Assembly: GCF_036634175.1 (NCBI RefSeq)
Contig: NZ_JAZIFX010000001.1
Coordinates: forward strand, 1,860,001-1,924,000
Direction: 5' to 3'
DNA from: Streptomyces sp. P9-A2
GTDB lineage: Bacteria; Actinomycetota; Actinomycetes; Streptomycetales; Streptomycetaceae
DNA length: 64,000 bases
Positions within the stretch are counted from its first letter, which is position 1. Every line of letters starts with the position of its first letter. A program made the position numbers and the translations under genes. The notes beneath the pieces were generated by a model that was not told the DNA's origin, searched no databases, and was given only the letters and a program-made list of their open reading frames with translations. This document shows, piece by piece, positions 46,902-57,399 of the stretch.

Positions 46902-47633
46902 TTACCCGAGCCTGGGGCGGACTCCGAGTACCGCACTGCCTACGCGCACATGTGTCGCTCCGGCCGCAACAGCCTGTTCGAGATCCGCACTCATCCCCGC
47001 GGAGACCATGTTCGCAGCAGGATGGGCCGCACGCAGGTCGGTCGACAAATCCATCAACCGCTCGAACGCCGCCTGTTGACGCCCGGCGTACTCCCCGGTG
47101 AGCGGAGCGACGGTCATCAGTCCGTCCAGCCGCAGGCCTTCGGCCCCGGCGACGAGACGGGCCAACTCCGCGACACCGCCCGGCGCCACGCCGCCGCGCT
47201 CTCCCCGGCCCCCTCCCGCCGCGGGCTCATCGGCGTCGAGCGCGACCTGGATGAGGCAGCCCAGTTCGCGCCCGGTGCGCACGGCCTCTTTGGAGAGGGC
47301 CGTGACCAGTCGGGAACGATCGATGGACTGCACGAAATCGGCATAACCTGCCACAGATCGCACTTTATTGGTCTGAAGCTGCCCGACAAAGTGCCACTCA
47401 AGGGGCAAGTCGGCACATTGGGCGGCTTTCGGGGCGGCGTCCTGGTCGCGGTTCTCGGCGACATGGCGCACACCGAGTTCCGACAGGATCCGCACATCGC
47501 TCGCGGGGAAGGTCTTGGTGACCACGATCAGGGTCACCTCCTCCCGCCCGCGCCCGGCGGCCGCGCACGCGGCGGCGATCCGCTCCTCCACATCCGCGAG
47601 GTTCGCGGCGAGTTCTTCCTTACGCTCCGTCAT
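46902..47633 (-). CDS. yggS: YggS family PLP homeostasis protein
   Basis: 243 residues, single-domain alanine-racemase-N fold. The PLP-lysine is in LIVVTKTFPAS, and WHFVGQLQTNKVRSV and GLMTVAP match the family. It binds pyridoxal phosphate and balances B6 pools without known catalysis. It lies 6 bp after pgeF in the ylmD-ylmE-sepF-ylmG arrangement next to ftsZ. One oddity is a Gly/Arg-rich insertion near residue 140 (AAGGGRGERGGVAPGG). Confidence 0.93.
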   Translation of the reverse strand: MTERKEELAANLADVEERIAAACAAAGRGREEVTLIVVTKTFPASDVRILSELGVRHVAENRDQDAAPKAAQCADLPLEWHFVGQLQTNKVRSVAGYADFVQSIDRSRLVTALSKEAVRTGRELGCLIQVALDADEPAAGGGRGERGGVAPGGVAELARLVAGAEGLRLDGLMTVAPLTGEYAGRQQAAFERLMDLSTDLRAAHPAANMVSAGMSADLEQAVAAGATHVRVGSAVLGVRPRLG

Positions 47634-47639
47634 GCCTCA

Positions 47640-48368
47640 TCAGTCCAGCCACACATAGCCCGCGAGCCGCCCTGTGGTGCGGTCCCGCCGGTACGAGAAA
47701 TGATCGTCCGACTCCAGCGTGCACACCGGCGACCGCTCCCGGTCGCCCACCCCGAGCCGTTCGAGCTGGGCGTGCACACCCCCGGCCACATCGACCGCCG
47801 GCGTGCCCCAGCTCGTCTCGGCGTACGCCGCCGGCTCGACGGCGGCCACCTCGGCACGCATCTGCGACGGCACCTCGTAGCAACGGCCGCAGACGGCGGG
47901 GCCGGTACGGGCGACGATGCGGGCCGGGTCGGCGCCGAGTTCCGTCATGGCGTGCACGGCGGCGGGGACCACTCCCGAGACCAGTCCGGGCCGGCCCGCG
48001 TGGGCCGCCGCGGCGACACCGGCGGCGGGGTCCGCGAGCAGCACCGGAACACAGTCGGCGGTGAGGACGGCGAGGGCGAGGCCCCGCCGCGCGGTGACCA
48101 CCGCGTCGACCTCGGGAACGGGACTCCCGCCCCACGGCTCGTCCACCACGACCACGTCGGCTCCGTGCACCTGGTTCATCCAGACCACCCGTGCCGGGTC
48201 GAGGGCGAGGGACTTCGCGGCCAGTTCGCGGTTGGTGCGCACCGCGCCGGAGTCGTCGCCGACCGCACCGCCGAGATTGAACTCCGCATACGGAGCGGCG
48301 CTCACCCCGCCCCACCGGTCGGTGAGGGCGAAGTGCGCGCCGCGCACGCTTTCGCGTTGTCCTATCAC
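47640..48368 (-). CDS. pgeF: Peptidoglycan editing factor, laccase-domain (YfiH/YlmD)
   Basis: 242 residues. The metal-binding His/Cys set of the family is visible in [18 protein letters not shown] and [12 protein letters not shown]. Homologues act as purine nucleoside phosphorylases or edit peptidoglycan precursors carrying L-Ser. ATG at 48366-48368 overlaps the ftsZ stop by ATGA, tying its translation to ftsZ. Confidence 0.93.
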   Translation of the reverse strand: MIGQRESVRGAHFALTDRWGGVSAAPYAEFNLGGAVGDDSGAVRTNRELAAKSLALDPARVVWMNQVHGADVVVVDEPWGGSPVPEVDAVVTARRGLALAVLTADCVPVLLADPAAGVAAAAHAGRPGLVSGVVPAAVHAMTELGADPARIVARTGPAVCGRCYEVPSQMRAEVAAVEPAAYAETSWGTPAVDVAGGVHAQLERLGVGDRERSPVCTLESDDHFSYRRDRTTGRLAGYVWLD

Positions 48369-49558
48369 TTGAGGAAGTCCGGTACGTCCAGCTCCTCGGC
48401 CGCGCTGTCCGCGTAGGTGCGGGACGGCGGGACGGGCGGCTGGGCGACCGGGATGTCGCTGACCGGCTCGGGCGCCTGCTCCGGCTCCTCCCTGGGCGTG
48501 ACGCTGCCCAGGGAGCCGAAGGACGGGCGGCTCTCGGGCTGCCGCGCGGGGGCGGGCTCCTCGCGCTTGGCCGAGGACGAGCCGAGGACGTTGTCCCGCT
48601 TCGAGGGCGGCTGGCCACCGTCGAAGCCGGCCGCGATCACCGTGACCCGGACCTCGTCGCCGAGGGCGTCGTCGATCACCGCGCCGAAGATGATGTTGGC
48701 TTCGGGGTGAGCCGCCTCACTCACCAGCTGGGCGGCCTCGTTGATCTCGAACAGACCGAGGTCGCTGCCGCCGGAGATGGACAGCAGAACGCCCCTGGCG
48801 CCGTCGATGGAGGCTTCCAGCAGCGGGGAGGAGATCGCCATCTCGGCGGCGGCCACCGCGCGGTCGTCGCCGCGGGCCGACCCGATGCCCATGAGGGCCG
48901 ACCCGGCCTCGGACATGACCGACTTGACGTCGGCGAAGTCGAGGTTGATCAGGCCGGGGGTGGTGATGAGGTCGGTGATGCCCTGGACGCCGGAGAGCAG
49001 GACCTGGTCCGCCGACTTGAAGGCGTCCAGCACCGAGACCTGGCGGTCCGAGATGGACAGCAGCCGGTCGTTGGGAATGACGATGAGGGTGTCGACCTCT
49101 TCGCGGAGTTCGGCGATGCCGTCCTCCGCCTGGTTGGCGCGGCGCCGGCCCTCGAAGGTGAACGGGCGGGTGACCACGCCGATGGTGAGAGCGCCGAGCG
49201 AGCGGGCGATGTTGGCCACCACGGGGGCGCCGCCGGTGCCGGTGCCGCCGCCCTCGCCGGCCGTCACGAAGACCATGTCGGCCCCCTTGAGGACCTCCTC
49301 GATCTCCTCGCGGTGGTCCTCGGCCGCCTTGCGGCCGACGGCCGGGTTGGCTCCGGCGCCGAGTCCGCGGGTGAGTTCACGGCCGACGTCGAGCTTGACG
49401 TCGGCGTCGCTCATCAACAGGGCTTGCGCGTCGGTGTTGATGGCGATGAACTCGACGCCCTTGAGACCGACCTCGATCATCCGGTTGATGGCGTTGACAC
49501 CACCGCCGCCGACACCGATGACTTTGATGACTGCGAGGTAGTTCTGCGGTGCTGCCAC
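48365..49558 (-). CDS. ftsZ: Cell division GTPase FtsZ
   Basis: 397 residues. The nucleotide-binding glycine loop [13 protein letters not shown] and tubulin signature [13 protein letters not shown] are present. The T7-region aspartates are seen in [12 protein letters not shown] variable Pro/Glu linker leads to the conserved C-terminal peptide DVPDFLK, the SepF-binding tail. It polymerises into the Z-ring and, in sporulating aerial hyphae, into ladders. The start is GTG at 49556-49558. Confidence 0.98.
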   Translation of the reverse strand: MAAPQNYLAVIKVIGVGGGGVNAINRMIEVGLKGVEFIAINTDAQALLMSDADVKLDVGRELTRGLGAGANPAVGRKAAEDHREEIEEVLKGADMVFVTAGEGGGTGTGGAPVVANIARSLGALTIGVVTRPFTFEGRRRANQAEDGIAELREEVDTLIVIPNDRLLSISDRQVSVLDAFKSADQVLLSGVQGITDLITTPGLINLDFADVKSVMSEAGSALMGIGSARGDDRAVAAAEMAISSPLLEASIDGARGVLLSISGGSDLGLFEINEAAQLVSEAAHPEANIIFGAVIDDALGDEVRVTVIAAGFDGGQPPSKRDNVLGSSSAKREEPAPARQPESRPSFGSLGSVTPREEPEQAPEPVSDIPVAQPPVPPSRTYADSAAEELDVPDFLK

Positions 49559-49838
49559 GTCGAAGGCCTCTCGCCTCGATTTACGTGTCGCCGGCTCGCG
49601 GCCGTGCCGCGGTTCGACGACTGATGCCGATGTGGGGCGGTCCGTATCGCCGACCCGAACCCTAACGTTGAAGTTTAGAGTTACCAGTGTGCCTGTTCCC
49701 TGGAGTCTTCTGAACAGGACACTAAGTCGACAAGTGGCGCGCGTTCAACGAACACGCCGAACCTCCCGTTTTTCTTTTCACCCTATGTGATCAGCCGTGC
49801 CACCCCCCAACCAGGGGGCTGGCCTGCGCTGATACCCG
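49559..49838 (-). promoter_or_regulatory. ftsZ upstream region
   Basis: 280 bp between ftsQ and ftsZ, less GC-rich than its surroundings. It holds a hairpin after ftsQ (49799-49823: CCCCC/GGGGG core), a T-rich tract (49768-49778) and a 7-bp inverted repeat CCTGTTC-N13-GAACAGG (49692-49718). A GACAC at 49718-49722 matches the WhiA core binding sequence. Several ftsZ promoters are known in Streptomyces; I cannot place them exactly. Confidence 0.45.
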
Positions 49839-50636
49839 TCAACTCCCTGATGATGCGGGTGCCGTGGGGACACTCACATCGAAGTGCCGTGCGTCCGGCG
49901 CCGCTTTCAGCAGAGCGGTGAGGGCACGGCCCTTCGCGGCACCGTTCTCGCCGCTTCCCCAGGCGATCGTCCTGCCGTCCGCCAGTTCCAGCGAGATGTC
50001 GTCGTAGGAACGGACCTTGACGCTCCGCGCGGTACGGGCGACGGCGTCCGGCACCTCACGGGCGACCCGTACCGCCTCGCGCACCAGCCGGCCCTCGCCG
50101 AAGCGGCGCAGGCTCGCGGCCGTGGTACCGCTCCGGCGCACGTCCCATTCCAACCGGGGAACGCCCTTGGGTGCTTGGGGAACCGTGGCGTACCGGACAC
50201 CTTCGTCGTCGATCTCGGTGAACTCCCCGCCCTTTTCGACCAGAAGAACCGGCGTGCGCTCGGTGATATTCAGCTCGATTTCGTGCGGCCAGGAACGGAC
50301 CACGTCAACTGTGCCGATTCGGGGCAATTTCTCGCGGAGCCGTGAGGCGATCACGTCCGTGCCCACCGCGGCCAGCTGGTCCCCGACGGGAACATCGGCG
50401 GCCTTGCGCACTTCTTCGGGGGTCAGGACCCGGGTGCCGGACACGGACACCCTCTCCACCCGGGCCAGATCGGACCCGTACAGCAGCCAGAACGTACCGC
50501 TGCCGAGAAAGACCAGGGCGACCGCCAGGATGATGATCAGACGAAGATGTCTCCGCCTCAACCGCCGCCACCCGGGCGGCGGCCCGGACGACTCCCGCCG
50601 GCGTTCACCGCGCTCGGCGGCAGTCGATCCGGCCAC
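49839..50636 (-). CDS. ftsQ: Divisome protein FtsQ (POTRA)
   Basis: 265 residues. A basic cytoplasmic N-terminus precedes a single membrane helix (about 33-52: IIILAVALVFLGSGTFW), then the POTRA domain (VERVSVSGTRVLTPEEVRKA) and the FtsQ beta domain (IELNITERTPVLLVEKGG). It links FtsL/FtsB-type proteins and the septal synthase to the ring. GTG at 50634-50636 follows AAGGGAG. Confidence 0.93.
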   Translation of the reverse strand: MAGSTAAERGERRRESSGPPPGWRRLRRRHLRLIIILAVALVFLGSGTFWLLYGSDLARVERVSVSGTRVLTPEEVRKAADVPVGDQLAAVGTDVIASRLREKLPRIGTVDVVRSWPHEIELNITERTPVLLVEKGGEFTEIDDEGVRYATVPQAPKGVPRLEWDVRRSGTTAASLRRFGEGRLVREAVRVAREVPDAVARTARSVKVRSYDDISLELADGRTIAWGSGENGAAKGRALTALLKAAPDARHFDVSVPTAPASSGS

Positions 50637-50720
50637 AGCACTCCCTTTCCCTCGGCGCGGTTCGCCTCCGGGGCGCCGCGACCGCGTCCCTTCGGCTCAC
50701 TCGCCGGCGTCCTGGGGCGC

Positions 50721-50886
50721 GTCCGGCGGATCATGCCGGAAGACGCGAGGCTCGGCACGCCCTCCTCCGCCTTGCGGCTGGACGCTCCCCCACGCTCGAA
50801 CATGCTCGCGCGGGAGGGGCCCCATCGCCCTCGCTCGACCCAGCTGGACAGACGCCGCCGGTCACCTCCGACTTGATCCGCCGGAC
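50721..50886. repeat. 166-bp block with 13-bp terminal inverted repeats
   Basis: GTCCGGCGGATCA at 50721-50733 is the exact reverse complement of 50874-50886. The block fills most of the 255-bp gap between ftsQ and murG. Its interior is unrelated overall to the 36633/43980 elements, apart from a shared AAGGCGGAGGAGGG string. No gene is supported in it. Confidence 0.75.
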
Positions 50887-50891
50887 AGACC

Positions 50892-51983
50892 CTAGCGGTG
50901 ACGTGAGGCGATCGCCTCGTACACCATGCCGACGAGCAGGTCGTCGGCGTCCCGGCGGCCGAACTCGGTGGCGGCGCGGGACATCTCGTACAGCCGGTGC
51001 GGGTCGGCCAGGACGGGCAGCACGTTCTGCTGGACCCACTCCGGCGTCAGCTCCGCGTCGTCGACCAGAAGTCCGCCGCCGGCCTTGACCACCGGCTGGG
51101 CGTTCAGCCGCTGTTCGCCGTTGCCGATGGGCAGCGGGACGTAGGCGGCCGGGAGCCCGACGGCGGAGAGTTCGGCGACGGTCATCGCACCCGCGCGGCA
51201 GAGCATCATGTCGGCCGCGGCGTACGCGAGGTCCATCCGGTCCACGTAACCTACCGGGATGTAGGGGGGCATTCCCGGCATCTGCTGCACCTGGGGCAGT
51301 TCGTTCTTCGGGCCGACCACGTGCAGGATCTGGATGCCGGCCTGCTGGAGCCACGGCGCGACCTGCTGGACGACCTCGTTCAGCCGACGGGCGCCCTGCG
51401 AGCCGCCGGAGACCAGCAGCGTGGGCAGGTTGGGGTCGAGCCCGAACGCGGCGCGGGCCTCGGGCCGCACGGCGGCCCGGTCCAGGGTGGCTACGGAGCG
51501 GCGCAGCGGAATCCCGATGTAGCGGGCGTCGCGCAGCTTGCTGTCCGGGGTGGAGACGGCGACCCTGGCCGCGTACCGGGAGCCGATCTTGTTGGCCAGG
51601 CCGGGGCGGGCGTTGGCCTCATGGACGATGATCGGCACACCGAGCCGCTTGGCGGCGAGGTAGCCGGGCAGGGCGACATAGCCGCCGAAGCCGACCACGG
51701 CGTCCGCCTTGGTGCGTTCCAGGATCTGTTCGGTCGCCTTGATGGTGCCGCGCAGCCGGCCCGGGACGGTGATCAGCTCGGGGGTGGGCTTGCGGGGCAG
51801 CGGTACGGCGGGGATCAGCGCCAGTTCGTACCCGCGCTCGGGTACCAGACGTGTCTCGAGACCGCGTTCCGTGCCCAGGGCCGTGATGCCCACGGACGGA
51901 TCCTGCCTGCGCAGGGCATCCGCGAGGGCGAGCGCGGGCTCGATGTGGCCCGCGGTTCCTCCGCCGGCGAGTACGACATGCAC
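50892..51983 (-). CDS. murG: UDP-GlcNAc transferase MurG
   Basis: 363 residues, GT-B fold. The first glycine loop GGGTAGHIEPALALA and the second-domain donor site GGSQGARRLNE are visible, along with HEANARPGLANK. It adds GlcNAc to lipid I to form lipid II on the inner membrane face. ATG at 51981-51983 is 6 bp after the ftsW stop. Confidence 0.97.
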   Translation of the reverse strand: MHVVLAGGGTAGHIEPALALADALRRQDPSVGITALGTERGLETRLVPERGYELALIPAVPLPRKPTPELITVPGRLRGTIKATEQILERTKADAVVGFGGYVALPGYLAAKRLGVPIIVHEANARPGLANKIGSRYAARVAVSTPDSKLRDARYIGIPLRRSVATLDRAAVRPEARAAFGLDPNLPTLLVSGGSQGARRLNEVVQQVAPWLQQAGIQILHVVGPKNELPQVQQMPGMPPYIPVGYVDRMDLAYAAADMMLCRAGAMTVAELSAVGLPAAYVPLPIGNGEQRLNAQPVVKAGGGLLVDDAELTPEWVQQNVLPVLADPHRLYEMSRAATEFGRRDADDLLVGMVYEAIASRHR

Positions 51984-51989
51984 CGAAAT

Positions 51990-53342
51990 TCACCGCTCTC
52001 CGGACGAACGTGCCACCGTGGCGCGCCGTCGCATCGTGTTCCATCTGTGGGGTCTTCGAGTACCCCGGTCCCGCTTTCTACCAAAGCGAGGTTGCCGCAT
52101 CGCGAGCGCCGCCCGCGCAGCGGGCTCGTCACGCGCGAAGGCGATCAGCAGCCCGATGGCGAACATGGTCGGCAACAGGGCGGAGCCCCCGTAGGAGAAC
52201 AGCGGGAGGGGAACGCCTGCGATCGGCAGCAGCCCGAGGACCGCACCGAGGTTGATCACGGCCTGGGCCGTGATCCAGGTGGTCACGCCTCCCGCGGCAT
52301 ACCTCACGAAGGGGTCCTCCGTGCGTCCGGCCACGCGGATACCCGCATAGCCTAGAGCCGCGAACAGGGCGAGCACCGACAGCGTCCCCGCCAGGCCCAG
52401 TTCCTCACCGGTGATGGCGAAGATGAAGTCGGTGTGGGCTTCCGGCAGTTGGCCCCATTTCTCCACACTCGCGCCGAGTCCGGACCCGAAGATCCCGCCG
52501 GACGCGAGGGCGTAGATCCCGTGCACGGCCTGCCAGCAGTCGACGGGACCCGTCCGGGGTTCGGTGGCGCCGAGACAGGCCAGCCGGGCCATGCGGTTCG
52601 GGCTGGTCCTGATGAGGAGCGCGCCGATCAGCGCGGCGACGGCCAGCACGCCGGCGAACAGCCGGGTGGGCGCCCCGGCCAGCCAGAGCAGGCCGAAGAG
52701 GATCGCCGTCAGGATGATCGCCGTGCCCATGTCGCCGCCGAGCATGATCAGTCCCAGCAGCATGAAGGCGGCCGGAACGAGCGGCACCAGCATGTGCTTC
52801 CACTGGGACAGCAGCCGCCTCTCCCGCTTGCGGGCGAGCAGGTCGGCGCCCCACAGCACCAGGGCGAGCTTGCCGAACTCACTGGGCTGGAGCTGGAAGG
52901 AGCCGCCGACGCCGATCCAGTTCTGGTTGCCGTTGACCTCCATCCCTATCCCCGGTACCTGCACCAGGACCATCAGGAAGACGGCGCCCGCGAGAATGGG
53001 GTAGGCCAGCGCCCGGTGCAGCTTCACCGGCATCCGGGAAGCCGCGAGCAGCAGCACGGCCCCGATGCCGGCGGCCAGGAGCTGCTTGCGGAAGAAGTAC
53101 GAGCCCGGCAGCGACATCTGCAGCGCGGTGATCTGGGAGGCCGAGTAGACCATCACCAGGCCGAGCACGGTGATCAGCGCGCTGCCGCCGAGGATCAGGT
53201 AGTAGGCGGTCAGCGGCCGGTCCCAGGCCCTGTACGCCCGCGCGTGGAGGGCCCTCAGGGGGTTCTCGCGGGCCGGCCGGGGTGCGGCGGGGCGGCGGGG
53301 CGCCCGCCGCACGGGAGGCCGTCCGGTGCGGCTACCGGGCAT
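51990..53342 (-). CDS. ftsW: SEDS peptidoglycan polymerase FtsW
   Basis: 450 residues with ten membrane helices. SEDS signatures include NWIGVGGSFQLQPSEFGKLAL with the catalytic Asp loop that follows, AHTDFIFAITGEELG, and LPLFSYGGSALL. A basic, Pro/Arg-rich N-terminus and C-terminus flank the membrane core. ATG at 53340-53342 has a GGAGG ribosome binding site 5 bp upstream, so I prefer it over longer starts. It polymerises glycan at septa with FtsI. Confidence 0.95.
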   Translation of the reverse strand: MPGSRTGRPPVRRAPRRPAAPRPARENPLRALHARAYRAWDRPLTAYYLILGGSALITVLGLVMVYSASQITALQMSLPGSYFFRKQLLAAGIGAVLLLAASRMPVKLHRALAYPILAGAVFLMVLVQVPGIGMEVNGNQNWIGVGGSFQLQPSEFGKLALVLWGADLLARKRERRLLSQWKHMLVPLVPAAFMLLGLIMLGGDMGTAIILTAILFGLLWLAGAPTRLFAGVLAVAALIGALLIRTSPNRMARLACLGATEPRTGPVDCWQAVHGIYALASGGIFGSGLGASVEKWGQLPEAHTDFIFAITGEELGLAGTLSVLALFAALGYAGIRVAGRTEDPFVRYAAGGVTTWITAQAVINLGAVLGLLPIAGVPLPLFSYGGSALLPTMFAIGLLIAFARDEPAARAALAMRQPRFGRKRDRGTRRPHRWNTMRRRATVARSSGER

Positions 53343-53422
53343 GCCGGCCTCCGCTGTGCGCCCCATGCTGCCTCGACGGTCCCACGCGTCCCTCCCAAGG
53401 TCGCCCGGCACAGGCGGCCGGG

Positions 53423-54901
53423 TCAGGCACCGAGTTCGCGCACCGCCTGTGCGAACGCCTCACCGCGCCTGTTGTAGTTGGCGAACATGTCCATCGAGGC
53501 GCAGGCCGGGGCCAGCAGCACCGTGTCGCCGGGCCGGGCCAGCCGCTTCGCCTCCTGGACAGCCTGGAGCATCGCCCCAGTGTCGGTCCGGCCGAGGTCG
53601 ACCACGGGTACTTCCGGTGCGTGTCGCGCCAGGGCTTCGCGGATCAGCGCGCGGTCCGCGCCGATCAGGACGACGCCGCGCAGGCGTTTCGCCGAGCTCG
53701 CGACCAGTTCGTCGAAGGTGGCGCCCTTGGCGAGTCCGCCGGCGATCCACACGATCGATCCGTAGGCCGCCAACGAGGCCTGTGCGGCATGGGTGTTGGT
53801 CGCCTTGGAGTCGTCGACATAGGCGACCTCGTCCAGGTCGGCGACGTGCGCGATGCGGTGGGCGTCCGGGGTGAAGGCGCGCAGCCCGTCCCGTACGGCC
53901 GCCGCCGGCACTCCGTAGGCGCGCGCGAGGGCGGCGGCGGCGAGGGCGTTGGCGATGTTGTGCGGGGCGGGCGGGTCGACGTCGGCGACCTCGGCGAGTT
54001 CCTGGGCGCTGCCCTGGCGGTCCTCGACGAAGGCGCGGTCGACCAGGATGCCGTCGACGACACCGAGTTGGGAGGGTCCGGGGGTGCCGAGGGTGAAGCC
54101 GACGGCGCGGCAGCCCTCCTCGACGTCGGCCTCCCGGACCAGGTCCTCGGTGGACGGCTTGTCGGTGGCGTCGGCGTTGTAGACGCAGGCGATGCGGTTG
54201 CCCTCGTAGACGCGGCCCTTGTCGGCGGCGTACGCCTCCATGGAGCCGTGCCAGTCGAGGTGGTCGGGGGCGAGGTTCAGCACCGCCGCCGAGTGCGCGC
54301 GCAGGGAGGAGGACCAGTGGAGCTGGTAGCTGGACAGTTCCACGGCGAGCACGTCGTACTCCTCGTCGCCGAGCACCGCGTCGAGGAGCGAGACGCCGAT
54401 GTTGCCGACGGCCGCGGTGCGCAGACCCGCCGCCTCGAGGATCGAGGCGAGCATCCGGACGGTGGTGGTCTTGCCGTTGGTGCCGGTGACCGCGAGCCAG
54501 GGCGGGGCCGTCTTCCCCGCGCGGGTTTCGCGCAGCCGCCAGGCCAGTTCGACGTCGCCCCAGATCGGGACGCCGGCCTGTTCGGCGGCGGCGAACAGCG
54601 GCTTGCCGGGCTTCCAGCCGGGGGCGGTGACGACGAGTTCGGTGCCCTCGGGGAGGGTGCTCGCGGCCTCCTCGCCGAGGCGGACGGCGATGCCGAGCCG
54701 TTCCAGTCCGGCCGCCTGGGTCCGGGCGCGCTCGTCGTCACCGTCGTTGACGACCGTGACGTGCGCGCCGAGGCCGTGCAGTGCCCTGGCCGCCGGGACG
54801 CCGGAGACGCCGAGCCCGGCGACGGTGATGCGCCTGCCCCGGAACCGGTAGGGCTCCGGGGACTGCGATGCCACTGGTGCGGTCACTTGTCCGCTGCCCA
54901 T
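53423..54901 (-). CDS. murD: UDP-MurNAc-L-Ala D-glutamate ligase
   Basis: About 492 residues. The Rossmann-like N-domain ([19 protein letters not shown]) is followed by the ATP P-loop [14 protein letters not shown], then [16 protein letters not shown] and the C-domain [11 protein letters not shown]. It adds D-glutamate to the muramyl peptide in the cytoplasm. The start may be ATG at 54899-54901, or GTG at 54884-54886, which overlaps the mraY stop in the GTGA pattern. Confidence 0.96.
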   Translation of the reverse strand: MGSGQVTAPVASQSPEPYRFRGRRITVAGLGVSGVPAARALHGLGAHVTVVNDGDDERARTQAAGLERLGIAVRLGEEAASTLPEGTELVVTAPGWKPGKPLFAAAEQAGVPIWGDVELAWRLRETRAGKTAPPWLAVTGTNGKTTTVRMLASILEAAGLRTAAVGNIGVSLLDAVLGDEEYDVLAVELSSYQLHWSSSLRAHSAAVLNLAPDHLDWHGSMEAYAADKGRVYEGNRIACVYNADATDKPSTEDLVREADVEEGCRAVGFTLGTPGPSQLGVVDGILVDRAFVEDRQGSAQELAEVADVDPPAPHNIANALAAAALARAYGVPAAAVRDGLRAFTPDAHRIAHVADLDEVAYVDDSKATNTHAAQASLAAYGSIVWIAGGLAKGATFDELVASSAKRLRGVVLIGADRALIREALARHAPEVPVVDLGRTDTGAMLQAVQEAKRLARPGDTVLLAPACASMDMFANYNRRGEAFAQAVRELGA

Positions 54902-55977
54902 CCCGCGTAGAAGATGCCGAGTCCGACGATCACGCAGATGCCCTGGATGATCCAGAAGCGGACCACGACAAGGACTTCGGACCACCCCTTGAGTTCGAAG
55001 TGGTGCTGGAGCGGTGCCATCCTGAAGACGCGTTTCCCGGTGAGCTTGAAGGAGCCGACCTGGATGACCACCGACATGGTGATGAGGACGAACAGGCCGC
55101 CCAGGATGGCGACCAGCAGCTCGGTGCGGGAGCAGATCGCCAGGCCCGCGAGGACGCCGCCGAGGGCGAGCGAACCGGTGTCGCCCATGAAGATCTTGGC
55201 CGGCGAGGTGTTCCACCACAGGAAGCCCAGGCAGGAGCCCATCAGCGCGGAGGCGACCACCGCGAGGTCGAGGGGGTCTCTCACCTCGTAACAGGCACCC
55301 GGGTTGGTCAGGGTCGTCGCGTTGGCGCAGGACTCCTGGAACTGCCAGACGCCGATGAAGGTGTAGGCGCCGAAGACCAGGACGGAGGCGCCGGTGGCCA
55401 GACCGTCCAGGCCGTCCGTCAGGTTCACGCCGTTCGACATCGCGAGAATCATGAACAGCGCCCAGAGGACGAACAGCACCGGGCCGATGGTCCAGCCGAA
55501 GTCGGTGATGAACGACAGCTTGGTGGACGCCGGGGTGTTGCCGCGGCTGTCCGCGAACTGCAGGGCGAGCACGGCGAAGGCGATACCGACGATCAGCTGG
55601 CCGGACATCTTGGCCTTGGCCCGCAGGCCCAGCGACCGCCGTTTGACGATCTTGATGTAGTCGTCCAGGAAGCCGACGATGCCCATGCCCACCATCAGGC
55701 CGAGCACCAGCAGACCCGAGAAGGTCGGCGCCGCGTCGACCTTCGGGTCCACGTAGTCCGTGACCAGTTTCGCCAGGAAGTACGCGGCGACCGTCGCCAG
55801 GATGAAGGCGATACCGCCCATCGTCGGCGTACCGCGCTTGCTGGCGTGCTCGCGCGGGCCGTCGTCGCGGATGTACTGCCCGTACCCCTTGCGTGCGAGC
55901 AGCTTGATCAGCAGCGGGGTGCCGACCAGCGTCAGGAAGAGGCCAATGACTCCTGCGAACAGGATCTGCTTCATCAT
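54883..55977 (-). CDS. mraY: Phospho-MurNAc-pentapeptide transferase MraY
   Basis: 364 residues, ten membrane helices. Signature motifs are [34 protein letters not shown] with catalytic aspartates, and [10 protein letters not shown]. It transfers phospho-MurNAc-pentapeptide to undecaprenyl phosphate. ATG at 55975-55977 overlaps the murF stop by ATGA. Confidence 0.98.
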   Translation of the reverse strand: MMKQILFAGVIGLFLTLVGTPLLIKLLARKGYGQYIRDDGPREHASKRGTPTMGGIAFILATVAAYFLAKLVTDYVDPKVDAAPTFSGLLVLGLMVGMGIVGFLDDYIKIVKRRSLGLRAKAKMSGQLIVGIAFAVLALQFADSRGNTPASTKLSFITDFGWTIGPVLFVLWALFMILAMSNGVNLTDGLDGLATGASVLVFGAYTFIGVWQFQESCANATTLTNPGACYEVRDPLDLAVVASALMGSCLGFLWWNTSPAKIFMGDTGSLALGGVLAGLAICSRTELLVAILGGLFVLITMSVVIQVGSFKLTGKRVFRMAPLQHHFELKGWSEVLVVVRFWIIQGICVIVGLGIFYAGWAADK

Positions 55978-57395
55978 CGGGCGACGACCTCGCCCTCGGT
56001 ACCGGTCGCGAGCAGCGCCTGCGCCACACTCTCGAGACCGACCGACCGGGACGCCTTCACGAGAACGACGTCTCCCTGGCGCAATTCACTGCGCAACAGG
56101 TCGACAGCCGCCTGTGCGTCGGACACGTGCACCGACTCCTCACCCCACGAACCCTCGTTATATGCGCCCAGTTGCAGCCAGGCGGCTTCTCTGCCCCCGA
56201 CCGCGACGAGCTTGCTGACGTTGAGCCGGACGGCGAGCCGTCCGACCGCGTCGTGCTCGGCGAGCGCCTCGTCCCCGAGCTCGGCCATCTGGCCGAGCAC
56301 CGCCCATGTACGGCCCCCCTTCGCCTGTGAGGCTTTGCCCATGGACGCGAGCGCGCGCAGGGCGGCTCGCATGGACTCGGGGTTCGCGTTGTAGGCGTCG
56401 TTGACGACCGTCACGCCGTCCGGGCGCTCGGTGACCTCCATCCGCCAGCGGGAGAGGGAGCCCGCTTCGGAGAGCGCGAGTGCGATCTCGTCTGCGGACA
56501 TGCCCAACTCGTGGGCGACGGCGGCCGCGGCGAGCGCGTTCGACACGTGGTGCTCACCGTACAGGCGCATGGTCACATCGCTTGCACCGGAGGGTGTGTG
56601 AAGCCTGAACGACGGCTGTCCGCTGTCCATGAGTCGTACGTTCTCGGCCCGAACGTCCGCTTCGTCGCTCTCTCCGAAGAGGAGCACCTTCGCCTTCGTG
56701 CGGGACGCCATGGCGCGGACGAGCGGGTCGTCCGCGTTGAGGACCGCGGTGCCGTCCTCGGGGAGGGCCTCGACGAGTTCGCCCTTGGCCAGGGCGATCT
56801 GCTCCCGGCCGCCGAACTCGCCGATGTGCGCGGTGCCCACGTTGAGCACGAGGCCGATCTTCGGCGGGGTGAGACCGGTGAGGTAGCGGATGTGACCGAT
56901 CCCGCGGGCGCCCATCTCCAGCACGAGGTACCGGGTTTCCTCGGTGGCGGTGAGCGCGGTCAGCGGCAGCCCGATCTCGTTGTTGAGGGAGCCGGGGGTG
57001 AAGACGGTCGGCGCCTTGCGCCGCAGCACCTGCGCGATGAGGTCCTTGGTGCTGGTCTTGCCGGCCGAGCCGGTCAGGGCGACGAGGGTGGTGCCGAGCC
57101 GCCGTACGACGTGCCGGGCGAGGGCACCCAGCGCGCTCTGGACGTCCTCGACGACGATCGCGGGCACCCCCACGGGCCGGGAGGCGAGCACGGCGGCCGC
57201 ACCGGCCTCCACGACCGCGGCCGCGAAGTCGTGGCCGTCCACGCGTTCACCGGCGAAGGCGACGAACAGGCTGCCCGGCACCACCTCCCGTGAGTCCCGG
57301 ACCACCGGTCCGGTGACCGGGACGGACGGATCCGGTATGTCGTACGTCTGTCCGCCGACGACTTCTGCGATCTCGGCGAGGGAGAGGGCGATCAC
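55974..57395 (-). CDS. murF: UDP-MurNAc-tripeptide D-Ala-D-Ala ligase
   Basis: 473 residues. N-terminal uridine-binding domain, then the P-loop [32 protein letters not shown], and the C-domain [17 protein letters not shown]. It completes the pentapeptide precursor. It starts 4 bp downstream of the murE stop and is coupled to mraY by a 4-bp overlap. Confidence 0.97.
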   Translation of the reverse strand: MIALSLAEIAEVVGGQTYDIPDPSVPVTGPVVRDSREVVPGSLFVAFAGERVDGHDFAAAVVEAGAAAVLASRPVGVPAIVVEDVQSALGALARHVVRRLGTTLVALTGSAGKTSTKDLIAQVLRRKAPTVFTPGSLNNEIGLPLTALTATEETRYLVLEMGARGIGHIRYLTGLTPPKIGLVLNVGTAHIGEFGGREQIALAKGELVEALPEDGTAVLNADDPLVRAMASRTKAKVLLFGESDEADVRAENVRLMDSGQPSFRLHTPSGASDVTMRLYGEHHVSNALAAAAVAHELGMSADEIALALSEAGSLSRWRMEVTERPDGVTVVNDAYNANPESMRAALRALASMGKASQAKGGRTWAVLGQMAELGDEALAEHDAVGRLAVRLNVSKLVAVGGREAAWLQLGAYNEGSWGEESVHVSDAQAAVDLLRSELRQGDVVLVKASRSVGLESVAQALLATGTEGEVVAR

Positions 57396-57399
57396 AAGT

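Noticed and set aside
50558..50803. 81-codon minus-strand frame in the ftsQ-murG gap (MFERGG...)
   Set aside because: It runs into ftsQ in another frame, has no ribosome binding site, and lies in the block with inverted ends.
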